A stretch of DNA of 64,000 nt from Treponema parvum. Its GTDB lineage: Bacteria; Spirochaetota; Spirochaetia; Treponematales; Treponemataceae. The position numbers and the translations under genes were made by a program. Below, in pieces: positions 52,423 through 58,431 of the stretch (positions are counted from its first letter, which is position 1; each line of letters opens with the position of its first letter). Under the pieces are notes generated by a model, which was given only the letters and a program-made list of their open reading frames with translations, was not told the DNA's origin and did not search any database. The DNA is taken from NCBI RefSeq assembly GCF_017893965.1, contig NZ_CP054142.1, forward strand, positions 2,170,001 through 2,234,000, read 5' to 3'.

Positions 52423-52528
52423 GACGCCCCATTACTGTGGGGCAATGTCCCCCATTATGCAGGGGGAGCGTCCCCCGTTACCGTGAGGCGCTGTCCCCCA
52501 TTCCGTCGGGGCGGAGTGCCCCGTTATG
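52423..52528. repeat. Tandem array of ~23-bp GC-rich hairpin units
   Basis: Imperfect units start at 52423, 52447, 52470, 52493 and (partial) 52516, i.e. 24, 23, 23 and 23 bp apart. Each begins G(T/A)C/G-CCCC-(A/G)TT and most close with GGGG, so each can fold on itself (e.g. GCCCC/GGGGC, CCCCC/GGGGG). The last partial unit includes the stop codon of the HU-like gene. It lies between that gene and the lipoprotein gene on the same strand. Confidence 0.8.
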
Positions 52529-53231
52529 TAACGGTAAGCGGTTTGTTGAATTTGCCCGTTTTCAATGTTTTAAGAGCTTTTCCTTTGGTATCCATCTTCG
52601 TGCGCACTTCGATGTAGTACGTCCCCGCTTCCAAATCGGCAGGAATGATTGCCATAAGACGCGCGGGTTTGTTTTCGGCGATAACCGCTGCCCGCACGGG
52701 ATTCCCCGTTTCCGGCACAAAGAAGATGCCCTGCGCCGCGTCCTTGTGGTCGAACTTGAGCCTGCTTCCCGTAATCTGCACAACGCCGCCTTTGGTCAAA
52801 ACCTCGTTCACCTTGCCGGATACCACGTCTTTTACTTCGGTAATGTACGGGTCGGTGCTTGCCGTTCCGGTCTTTTCGCACCTGATTTTGCCGGCTGCGG
52901 CTTTGAGCGCCGTTCCCGCCGTCATGTTCAAATTGACCGTGTGCCGCTTTTTATCGAAAGAGTCGTTTGCTCCGTTGAACACGCCCGATATGCTCAAAGA
53001 TGTGTTCACGAGCGGCGTGTTTAAGGCAGAGCCGTCGGCAATGAGCGAGGCGCACACTTCACCGTAGATTTGCAGCACCGCCGCGACGTCGGCTCTCGTA
53101 AGCGTGGAACCTTTTTGCATCATCAAGTCGATAATCTCGTCAAGCGTGTACGAGCGCACATCCTGTGCCTGCGCCATAAAGTCGTCCGGCGCAGCCGTCA
53201 GTAAGTTTTCACGAAGAGAGTACTTTAGCAT
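52524..53231 (-). CDS. HU-like DNA-binding / DUF4469 protein
   Basis: 235 residues. The N-terminal ~125 residues match the HU-like DNA-binding domain seen in Bacteroidetes and treponemes (LRENLLTAAPDDFMAQAQDVRSYTLDEIIDLMMQKGSTLTRADVAAVLQIYGEV, LSISGVFNGANDSFDKKRH). The C-terminal ~85 residues match the Ig-like DUF4469 (GGVVQITGSRLKFD, GIFFV, AVIAENKPARLMAIIPADLEAGTYYIEVRT). No signal peptide. Function unknown. AGGAGG precedes the ATG. It lies upstream of the surface lipoprotein gene, separated by the 23-bp hairpin array. Confidence 0.88.
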   Translation of the reverse strand: MLKYSLRENLLTAAPDDFMAQAQDVRSYTLDEIIDLMMQKGSTLTRADVAAVLQIYGEVCASLIADGSALNTPLVNTSLSISGVFNGANDSFDKKRHTVNLNMTAGTALKAAAGKIRCEKTGTASTDPYITEVKDVVSGKVNEVLTKGGVVQITGSRLKFDHKDAAQGIFFVPETGNPVRAAVIAENKPARLMAIIPADLEAGTYYIEVRTKMDTKGKALKTLKTGKFNKPLTVT

Positions 53232-53433
53232 AAAGACCTCCTAAAAATTGTTTCGCAGACTTTATCAAAAGCCGAGAAACAATTTTTACGCACTTTCGCA
53301 AACGTTAGTTGAGAAAGTGCAGACCGATAATGCGACGTTTTAGGCTGAGGCCTAAAACTCGGCGTTGAAGCGAGCGGCGCTATTTGAGCCGTGAGCTTCA
53401 ACTGATCTCCTTTGGGAGGGAGAAAGACACCCG

Positions 53434-53489
53434 ATAAAAAGCATACGTCCGTGTATGCTTTTTATCCCGAGTTTTCTGTCGAAAACTCG
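53434..53489. repeat. Two-hairpin module, copy 1
   Basis: A 13-bp stem whose loop starts GTCC, followed 1 bp later by the perfect CGAGTTTTC/GAAAACTCG hairpin with loop TGTC. The same arrangement recurs at 53613-53669. Confidence 0.7.
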
Positions 53490-53612
53490 CAGGTCTTATT
53501 CAGGCGGACATCCTGTCCGGTTTCTCCCTTCCCTAAAACCCAACCCATCTTCCAAATAACGCTTAAGGGCTCCGAATTGCTACGCCTTGCTTGCAATTCC
53601 TTAAGAATCCCT

Positions 53613-53669
53613 CTCAAGAATGTACGTCCTTGTACATTCTTGAGCATCGAGTTTTCTGTCGAAAACTCG
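53613..53669. repeat. Two-hairpin module, copy 2
   Basis: A perfect 13-bp stem (53613-53625/53632-53644), loop GTCCTT, then the same 9-bp hairpin as copy 1, with identical loop TGTC. The first stem differs in sequence from copy 1 while its pairing is kept. Confidence 0.7.
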
Positions 53670-53846
53670 CGTACTTTTATTTCCGCGATGTTTGCCGCAC
53701 GGCAAACTCGGCCATACAGGCAAACTGTGAGAAAATAAAAAAACGCACGGGGGACACTGCGGCCTTCGTGCGTATTGTGCGGAGTTTATATTGTATGTTC
53801 CTTATGAACGGACTAGTGTGCGGCGGATGAGCGGAAAACGCCCTTA

Positions 53847-53918
53847 GCGGAGAAGCGGAGAAGCGGAGAAGCGGAGAAGCGGAGAAGCGGAGAAGCGGAG
53901 AAGCGGAGAAGCGGAGAA
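53847..53918. repeat. Nine exact tandem copies of an 8-bp unit
   Basis: GCGGAGAA repeated nine times without change (72 bp), followed by a partial GC. A minus-strand frame reads through it as a repeated FSASPLLR-type peptide but has no support as a gene. From 53921 to 54125 there is only an ACGGCATAC/GTATGCCGT stem (54057-54065/54084-54092) and a short TCTCAT/ATGAGA hairpin. Confidence 0.95.
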
Positions 53919-54125
53919 GCTTGCACCGGCCCGCTCAGGCGTGTCAAGTACCCTGCTGCGAGACCTGCCGCAAAGTTTTTGCAGGCGGACACCCGTACAT
54001 ACGCGGGAAGAGGAGCAAAGATGTAATATGCGTTCTCTCATCATGAGAAAAAGTATACGGCATACAGTGCGAGTTGGCAAGGCGTATGCCGTGCGGGGCG
54101 TTATATAGCGATAAAAACTAAACTA

Positions 54126-54153
54126 TTGACACGTCTTAGCTTTTATGTATATG
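54126..54153 (+). promoter_or_regulatory. Promoter of the aromatic (aroF-tyrA) operon
   Basis: TTGACA (54126-54131), 16 bp, TATATG (54148-54153; TATGTT at 54150-54155 is an alternative). The leader-peptide ATG at 54162 is 6-8 nt further on, so the leader frame would be translated from the very 5' end. Confidence 0.65.
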
Positions 54154-54161
54154 TTTTACCC

Positions 54162-54296
54162 ATGACGAACATTACGGACAAAACACGTAAATTTTTTTCA
54201 GCTCTTAAAATCAACCGCGGCACAATGTCGGTATACTCCTATTTTAACTATTATTATACCCATCTTTACAAAAACGCTGCGGGTTCGCCTACGTAA
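54162..54296 (+). CDS. Tyrosine-rich attenuator leader peptide, 44 codons
   Basis: A small frame: ATG at 54162, TAA at 54294-54296. Residues 25-36 read YSYFNYYYTHLY: six Tyr and one Phe in twelve positions; residues 11-12 are Phe-Phe. No known domain. It is followed at once by a terminator hairpin and then by DAHP synthase and prephenate dehydrogenase genes, which together lead to tyrosine. This is the layout of ribosome-mediated attenuation: uncharged tRNA-Tyr would stall the ribosome on the Tyr codons. There is no Shine-Dalgarno; start at the 5' end of the mRNA is likely. The peptide itself probably has no other function. Confidence 0.8.
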   Translation: MTNITDKTRKFFSALKINRGTMSVYSYFNYYYTHLYKNAAGSPT

Positions 54297-54352
54297 TGCT
54301 TAAAATGAACGTTTTAATGCGTAAAAGGAACTCTGCGGAGTTCCTTTTTTTT
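54276..54352 (+). promoter_or_regulatory. Attenuator: competing antiterminator and terminator
   Basis: GGGTTC (54281-54286, at the end of the leader frame) can pair with GAACTC (54328-54333, one G-U), which is the left arm of the terminator. With a ribosome stalled at the Tyr codons (54234-54269) this segment is free and the terminator is broken; with a ribosome at the stop codon (54294-54296) it is covered and the terminator forms. A further GCTTAAAA/TTTTAATGC hairpin with one bulge lies between (about 54298-54320). Confidence 0.7.
54323..54352 (+). terminator. Intrinsic terminator of the aroF-tyrA leader
   Basis: Perfect stem AAAAGGAACTC (54323-54333) / GAGTTCCTTTT (54338-54348) with a 4-nt TGCG loop, running into eight T residues (54345-54352). 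It lies 82 bp before the DAHP synthase start. Confidence 0.92.
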
Positions 54353-54433
54353 GTTTAAAAAAGGAGCGTGCGCCAGGCGCAGCCTAAACGGCCGCCGCTA
54401 AAATCGCCGTAAAAATTTTTATCAGGAGGAATT

Positions 54434-55465
54434 ATGATAATCATACTAAAAAAAGATGTTCCGCAAAAAAAAGTTGACGACTTTATTCAGTCATGGAAGG
54501 ACAGGGGTTTCGGGATTCACCTTTCCAAAGGAGAAAGCACTACGATAGTCGGCTTGCTCGGCGACACTTCAAAGATCGAGGCCGAAACCGTCGCCGCAAA
54601 CGACGTAGTAGAAACCGTACAGCGGGTAAGCGCCCCGTACAAGATGGCAAGCCGTTCTTTTCATCCCCAAAATACCGTAATCGAGGTTGGCAGCGGACAA
54701 AAAGGAATTGATCCCTGCTCCATAGGCGGCGATATCATAAGCGTAATCGCAGGTCCCTGCTCGGTGGAATCGGAAGACCAGATCGTGGAGATCGCAAAAG
54801 AAGTAAAAAAATCAGGAGCGCGTCTTTTGCGCGGCGGCGCATTTAAACCGAGAACTTCGCCTTACAGCTTTCAGGGACTCGGCAAACAGGGAATAGAATT
54901 TTTAATAAACGCAAAAAAGGAAACGGGTCTTCCCGTCGTTACGGAATTGATGGATGCACGCCAGCTTCAGTATTTTGACGACGTAGACATAATACAAATC
55001 GGGGCGCGCAACATGCAGAATTTCGACCTTTTAAAAGAACTTGGAAAGACGGATAAACCGATCTTATTAAAACGCGGACTCTGCGCAACCGTAAAAGAGT
55101 TTCTCATGTCGGCGGAATACATCATGGCCAGCGGAAATGAAAACATAATCTTATGCGAACGCGGAATACGCACGTTCGACAACTACACGCGCAACTGTCT
55201 GGATATTTCCATAATTCCGTATTTAAAACACGTAACTCATCTTCCCGTAGTGATAGACCCCAGTCACGCATGCGGAACGCGCTGGATGATCCCGACGCTT
55301 TCACAAACCGCCGTAGCGGCAGGCTGCGACGGCCTTGAAATTGAAGTTCACAATCATCCAGACAAGGCGTTAAGCGACGGCGAGCAGGCGCTTTTGCCGG
55401 ACGCATTTGACGATATGATGAAAAAACTGCAAAAATATGCGGCGATAGAAAATAGGAAGGTTTAA
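54434..55465 (+). CDS. aroF: DAHP synthase, type I-beta with N-terminal regulatory domain
   Basis: 343 residues. It condenses PEP and erythrose 4-phosphate, the first step of aromatic synthesis. N-terminal ~70 residues form the ferredoxin-like regulatory domain (MIIILKKDVPQKKVDDFIQSWKDRG) as in the Thermotoga-type enzyme; the barrel then shows SVIAGPCSVESEDQI, RGGAFKPRTSPYSFQGLG, QIGARNMQNFDLLKELG, LLKRGLCATVKEFL, ILCERGIRTFDNYTRN and VIDPSHACGTRWM with metal Cys, His, Glu and Asp. AGGAGG precedes the ATG. It lies directly behind the Tyr attenuator, so it is probably controlled by tyrosine supply both transcriptionally and allosterically. Confidence 0.96.
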   Translation: MIIILKKDVPQKKVDDFIQSWKDRGFGIHLSKGESTTIVGLLGDTSKIEAETVAANDVVETVQRVSAPYKMASRSFHPQNTVIEVGSGQKGIDPCSIGGDIISVIAGPCSVESEDQIVEIAKEVKKSGARLLRGGAFKPRTSPYSFQGLGKQGIEFLINAKKETGLPVVTELMDARQLQYFDDVDIIQIGARNMQNFDLLKELGKTDKPILLKRGLCATVKEFLMSAEYIMASGNENIILCERGIRTFDNYTRNCLDISIIPYLKHVTHLPVVIDPSHACGTRWMIPTLSQTAVAAGCDGLEIEVHNHPDKALSDGEQALLPDAFDDMMKKLQKYAAIENRKV

Positions 55466-55585
55466 CTTCGACCGCTGAGACATCGCGGTCTCGTTAAACG
55501 ACGAGTTTCGGATAAAGCCGAAACATCGCTGATCATAACTGTGCGCAAAGCGCGCCGTTCAATCCAGCTTCGACGGGAGTGTGAA
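55466..55585. repeat. Hairpins between aroF and tyrA
   Basis: ACCGC/GCGGT (about 55471-55489) and GTTTCGG/CCGAAAC (55505-55511/55518-55524) with flanking CGA/ATCG, a variant of the AAACTCG hairpin family. No T-tract follows, so read-through into tyrA is expected. Confidence 0.5.
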
Positions 55586-56479
55586 ATGAAAAAACTTAAA
55601 GATCTTAATTACGGATTTATAGGGCTCGGACTTATGGGCGGCTCTCTCGCAAAGGCCGTGCGGGAAAAAATACTGAACGTTCCGAACGCAAACGGAAAAA
55701 TCTTCGCCGCAGACATAAACAGCGGTTCCCTTAACCTGGCCGTGCAGGATAAAATCATAGACAAGGGGTATGACATATCCGCCGCAGATACTATGCTTGA
55801 AAGCTGCGATTTGGTATACATATGCCTTTATCCGCACGCAACCCTTGATTTTTTAAAAACACATAAAAACGATTTTAAACCGGGAACCGTAATAACCGAC
55901 ATAAGCGGAGTAAAATCCTTCATACTTGAAAATAAGGCCGATTTTGTACGAAGCGATACGGATTTTATTCCGGGGCATCCCATGGCCGGCGGTGAAAAAG
56001 AAGGCTTTTCCAATTCGTCAGGCGCATTTTTTCAAAACCGCAACTACATCCTCATGCCCCAAAAAGAAAACCGTTCTGAAAATCTGGAGCTCATAAGAAA
56101 ACTTATCCGCGCTATGGGATTTAAACACATAATAGAGACGGATCACATTATCCACGATCATAAAATAGCCTTTACATCGCAGCTATGCCATATTATCGCC
56201 TCGTCGCTTGTGGACAGTGCGGAAGACGACAAAATCACAGCCTTCGGCGGTGGAAGCTATGAAGATCTTACGCGCATCGCAATGATCAACGCTCCTTTGT
56301 GGACTGAACTTTTTCTTTCAAATAAGAGAGAGCTTTTAAACCACATAACTGCTTTTGAAAAATCTCTTTCGAATCTAAAAGATGCGATTGAAAAAGGAGA
56401 CGGAAATAAGATTGAAAATATACTCAGCCGCGTCCGCTCAAAACGACTCGCCATGTCTTGTATTGACAGTACCGTATAG
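55586..56479 (+). CDS. tyrA: Prephenate dehydrogenase
   Basis: 297 residues from the ATG at 55586 (GGGAG upstream; an earlier in-frame start at 55541 lies in the hairpin region). NAD(P)-dependent oxidative decarboxylation of prephenate to 4-hydroxyphenylpyruvate, the committed step to tyrosine. Seen: Rossmann YGFIGLGLMGGSLAKAVRE, VITDISGVKSFI, GHPMAGGEKEGFSNSSGAFFQNRNYILMP with the substrate-binding His, and HDHKIAFTSQLCHIIASSLV. No ACT domain. Its pairing with aroF behind a Tyr-codon leader is functionally coherent. Confidence 0.93.
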   Translation: MKKLKDLNYGFIGLGLMGGSLAKAVREKILNVPNANGKIFAADINSGSLNLAVQDKIIDKGYDISAADTMLESCDLVYICLYPHATLDFLKTHKNDFKPGTVITDISGVKSFILENKADFVRSDTDFIPGHPMAGGEKEGFSNSSGAFFQNRNYILMPQKENRSENLELIRKLIRAMGFKHIIETDHIIHDHKIAFTSQLCHIIASSLVDSAEDDKITAFGGGSYEDLTRIAMINAPLWTELFLSNKRELLNHITAFEKSLSNLKDAIEKGDGNKIENILSRVRSKRLAMSCIDSTV

Positions 56480-56491
56480 GTTTTGTATCAT
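56463..56491 (+). promoter_or_regulatory. apt promoter
   Basis: TTGACA (56463-56468, inside the end of tyrA), 17 bp, TATCAT (56486-56491), then 8 nt to the apt ATG: a leaderless arrangement. Confidence 0.65.
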
Positions 56492-56499
56492 TTTAAAGT

Positions 56500-57033
56500 A
56501 TGTTTTCGATTAACGATCTGGACAAAGCCGTTCGCCGCGTGCCCGACTTCCCTAAACCCGGCATTTTGTTTTATGACATAACCGGCATTTTAGTAAATCC
56601 CGCCGCATTTTCATTCTGCATCGACCGGATGGTTGACTTGTATAAAAATGCAAAGGTTGATGCTGTCGCCGCCGTCGAATCGCGCGGATTTATCTTTGCG
56701 GCGCCTTTTGCACAGCGGCTGGGCATTCCTCTTGTGCTCATCCGCAAAAAAGGTAAACTTCCTGGTAAAGTATATTCTTGCAAATACGAACTGGAATACG
56801 GAACCGCCGAAATTGAAGTCCATGTAGCCGACATTTCAAGCGGAAAAAGATATCTTTTAGTCGACGATCTCATCGCGACCGGCGGAACTTTTAAAGCCGC
56901 AAAAAAAATTATCGAGCAAGGCGGCGGCTCCGTAGTCGAATGCTTCGGCGTAATAGGCCTTCCGGACCTTAACTATGAAAGGATCTTGTCGCCCATGAAA
57001 GTCACGACACTTATAAACTATCACGGAGAATAA
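56500..57033 (+). CDS. apt: Adenine phosphoribosyltransferase
   Basis: 177 residues, standard length. It makes AMP from adenine and PRPP. Seen: RRVPDFPKPGILFYDITGIL at the N-terminus, VAAVESRGFIFAAPFAQRLGIPLVLIRKKGKLPG, and the PRPP-binding YLLVDDLIATGGTFKAA. No Shine-Dalgarno. It follows tyrA by 20 bp but has its own promoter. Confidence 0.96.
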   Translation: MFSINDLDKAVRRVPDFPKPGILFYDITGILVNPAAFSFCIDRMVDLYKNAKVDAVAAVESRGFIFAAPFAQRLGIPLVLIRKKGKLPGKVYSCKYELEYGTAEIEVHVADISSGKRYLLVDDLIATGGTFKAAKKIIEQGGGSVVECFGVIGLPDLNYERILSPMKVTTLINYHGE

Positions 57034-57059
57034 AAGCTTCTTTCCGCCCTAAAATCTTT

Positions 57060-57084
57060 CAGCACAGCCTTATAGGCCGTGCTG
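57060..57084. terminator. Hairpin between convergent apt and aldolase genes
   Basis: CAGCACAGCC (57060-57069) pairs with GGCCGTGCTG (57075-57084, one mismatch), loop TTATA. No long T-tract; candidate bidirectional terminator. Confidence 0.5.
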
Positions 57085-57125
57085 TAAGACTTCTGTCAAA
57101 ATCCGCGCTCAAACGTATTAAAAGT

Positions 57126-58106
57126 CTAGTATCTTACCAGATGAAAGGCAAATCCGTTAATTTCAGGCAAAAGATAGCAGAATTTTAGAGGAGAGTTCGG
57201 ATCGTCTTTGGAAATATGCGTCATCGTTTCTTCGACAGGTTTGAAACCGAACTGGGCAAGGTAAGCCACTGAGCGGTCTACGTTAGCACACCTGATCCCC
57301 ACATGGCCGTGAACTCCTCGGCCGTTTTTCCGCATTATTTCAATATCGGCAGCGTTGAAAATCGAACTGTTGCCCGGTTTGGAAGGCAGGCCGAAAACGG
57401 CGATCTTTTCGGAAATGGCTTCCGCAGGATTTTCATCCGTAGCGTTCATGCCCATATGAGCAAATTTAAATCCCTGCATTACTTTTACGGCCTCTTTACA
57501 GTCGGCAGTAATTTCATCCCATTTACCTTCATTTATCATGTCCGTTTTTACCATCCATGATCCGCCTACGGCCAGAACATTGGGCTGCTTCGCATATTCA
57601 ACTACGTTTTCGGTATTTATTCCTCCGGTGGGAACAAACATCATATCAGCAAAGGGACCCGCAAGAGCTTTAAGCATACTAGTTCCGCCTACGACGGAAG
57701 CGGGAAAAAGTTTTACAACTTTGAGACCTTTCGCTATAGCCGCTTCAACTTGAGATGCGTCCGAAATGCCGGGAATCATAGGCACCTTCTTTGAAAGGCA
57801 ATAGTCCACTACGGCAGGATCGAAACCCGGCGCAAGGACAAACTTCGCTCCGGCGGCGATAGCGCTTTTAGCCTGATCCACTGTAGTTACAGTACCGGCT
57901 CCTACGAGCATATCGGGGCATTCCTTTACCATAGCTTTAATCGAAGCCTCCGCAGCCGAAGAACGGTACGTAACTTCCGCCATAGGAATGCCGCCTTTGC
58001 TCAATGCTTTGGCAAGAGGAACGGCGTCTTCCGCTTTGTCCAATTTGATTACCGGCATAATACCGATATCGCGAATTTTTTTAAAAATTTCAGGTAATTC
58101 CGTCAT
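57126..58106 (-). CDS. KDPG/KHG aldolase fused to a VOC-type C-terminal domain
   Basis: 326 residues. Residues ~1-210 are an Eda-type class I aldolase: IGIMPVIKLDKAEDAVPLAKAL, MAEVTYRSSAAEASIKAM, GAGTVTTVDQAKSAIAAGAKFVLAPGF, the Schiff-base Lys in GLKVVKLFPASVVGG, and FVPTGGINTEN. Residues ~225-326 look like a vicinal-oxygen-chelate (glyoxalase-like) domain (FKFAHMGMNATDENPAEAISEKIAVFGLP..., HGHVGIRCANVDRSVAYLAQFGF, INGFAFHLVRY). It cleaves KDPG or 4-hydroxy-2-oxoglutarate; the role of the second domain is unknown. AGGAGA precedes the ATG. Confidence 0.9.
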   Translation of the reverse strand: MTELPEIFKKIRDIGIMPVIKLDKAEDAVPLAKALSKGGIPMAEVTYRSSAAEASIKAMVKECPDMLVGAGTVTTVDQAKSAIAAGAKFVLAPGFDPAVVDYCLSKKVPMIPGISDASQVEAAIAKGLKVVKLFPASVVGGTSMLKALAGPFADMMFVPTGGINTENVVEYAKQPNVLAVGGSWMVKTDMINEGKWDEITADCKEAVKVMQGFKFAHMGMNATDENPAEAISEKIAVFGLPSKPGNSSIFNAADIEIMRKNGRGVHGHVGIRCANVDRSVAYLAQFGFKPVEETMTHISKDDPNSPLKFCYLLPEINGFAFHLVRY

Positions 58107-58431
58107 AATGTCTCTCCTGGTAAAATCGGCGCTTTTTTAGGCGCATATATAATGGCAACGGCACAGCTCGAGCTTTGCCGCCCGAACCGTGCATACTACA
58201 TCAATAATACCACAGTGTAAAATTTTTGTCGATTTAAATGTCGCACTTGTCATGTACTTGCCGACTATTCATATAAGCTTTCCCGTTAAGCGCGAAGCTT
58301 TTTCAAGCGCGGTGCGTTCGAAAAGTGAAGTTTTTAAACAGCCCCGGAGGCAAATATCGTTTACGCCGGGCGGCACGCCTTATACGCGACAGCAAATATT
58401 GTGTCCACTTGCCCACTGGACGCGGCACGCC
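58107..58431. other. Intergenic region with a direct repeat of the glyA end
   Basis: No gene seen. CGGCACGCCTTATACG occurs at 58371-58386 and 58423-58438; the second copy includes the glyA stop codon. A GTCCA/TGGAC stem lies between them. Confidence 0.6.

Larger units (their letters stand above)
53232..53846. other. Hairpin-rich intergenic region
   Basis: No credible gene. A run of inverted repeats: GCACTTTC/GAAAGTGC (53291-53321 area), TTTTAGGC/GCCTAAAA (53339-53358), GATAAAA-AGCATAC/GTATGCTTTTATC (53434-53466), CGAGTTTTC/GAAAACTCG (53468-53489), CGGACA/TGTCCG (about 53503-53518), CTTAAG...GAATTGC/GCAATTC-CTTAAG (about 53562-53605), CTCAAGAATGTAC/GTACATTCTTGAG (53613-53644, perfect 13 bp), a second CGAGTTTTC/GAAAACTCG (53648-53669), and GTTTGCC/GGCAAAC (53690-53707). 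Frames running through it follow the repeats and have no homologue I recognise. Confidence 0.7.

Noticed and set aside
52423-53720. CRISPR array or integron attC array
   Set aside because: The repeats are self-complementary and adjacent without unique spacers of constant length, no cas or integrase gene is present, and attC core sites were not recognised.
53412-53738. Possible 108-residue protein in the hairpin region
   Set aside because: The frame simply reads through the two CGAGTTTTC hairpins (giving EFSVENS twice) and has no ribosome binding site or homologue I recognise.
53844-54080. 78-residue minus-strand frame with FSASPLLR repeats
   Set aside because: It is produced by the 8-bp tandem repeat, which stays open in this frame by chance (24 bp = 8 codons).
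54162-54352. T-box riboswitch as explanation for the aromatic-operon leader
   Set aside because: No T-box sequence or specifier-loop architecture is visible, and the coding frame with clustered Tyr codons fits ribosome-mediated attenuation better.
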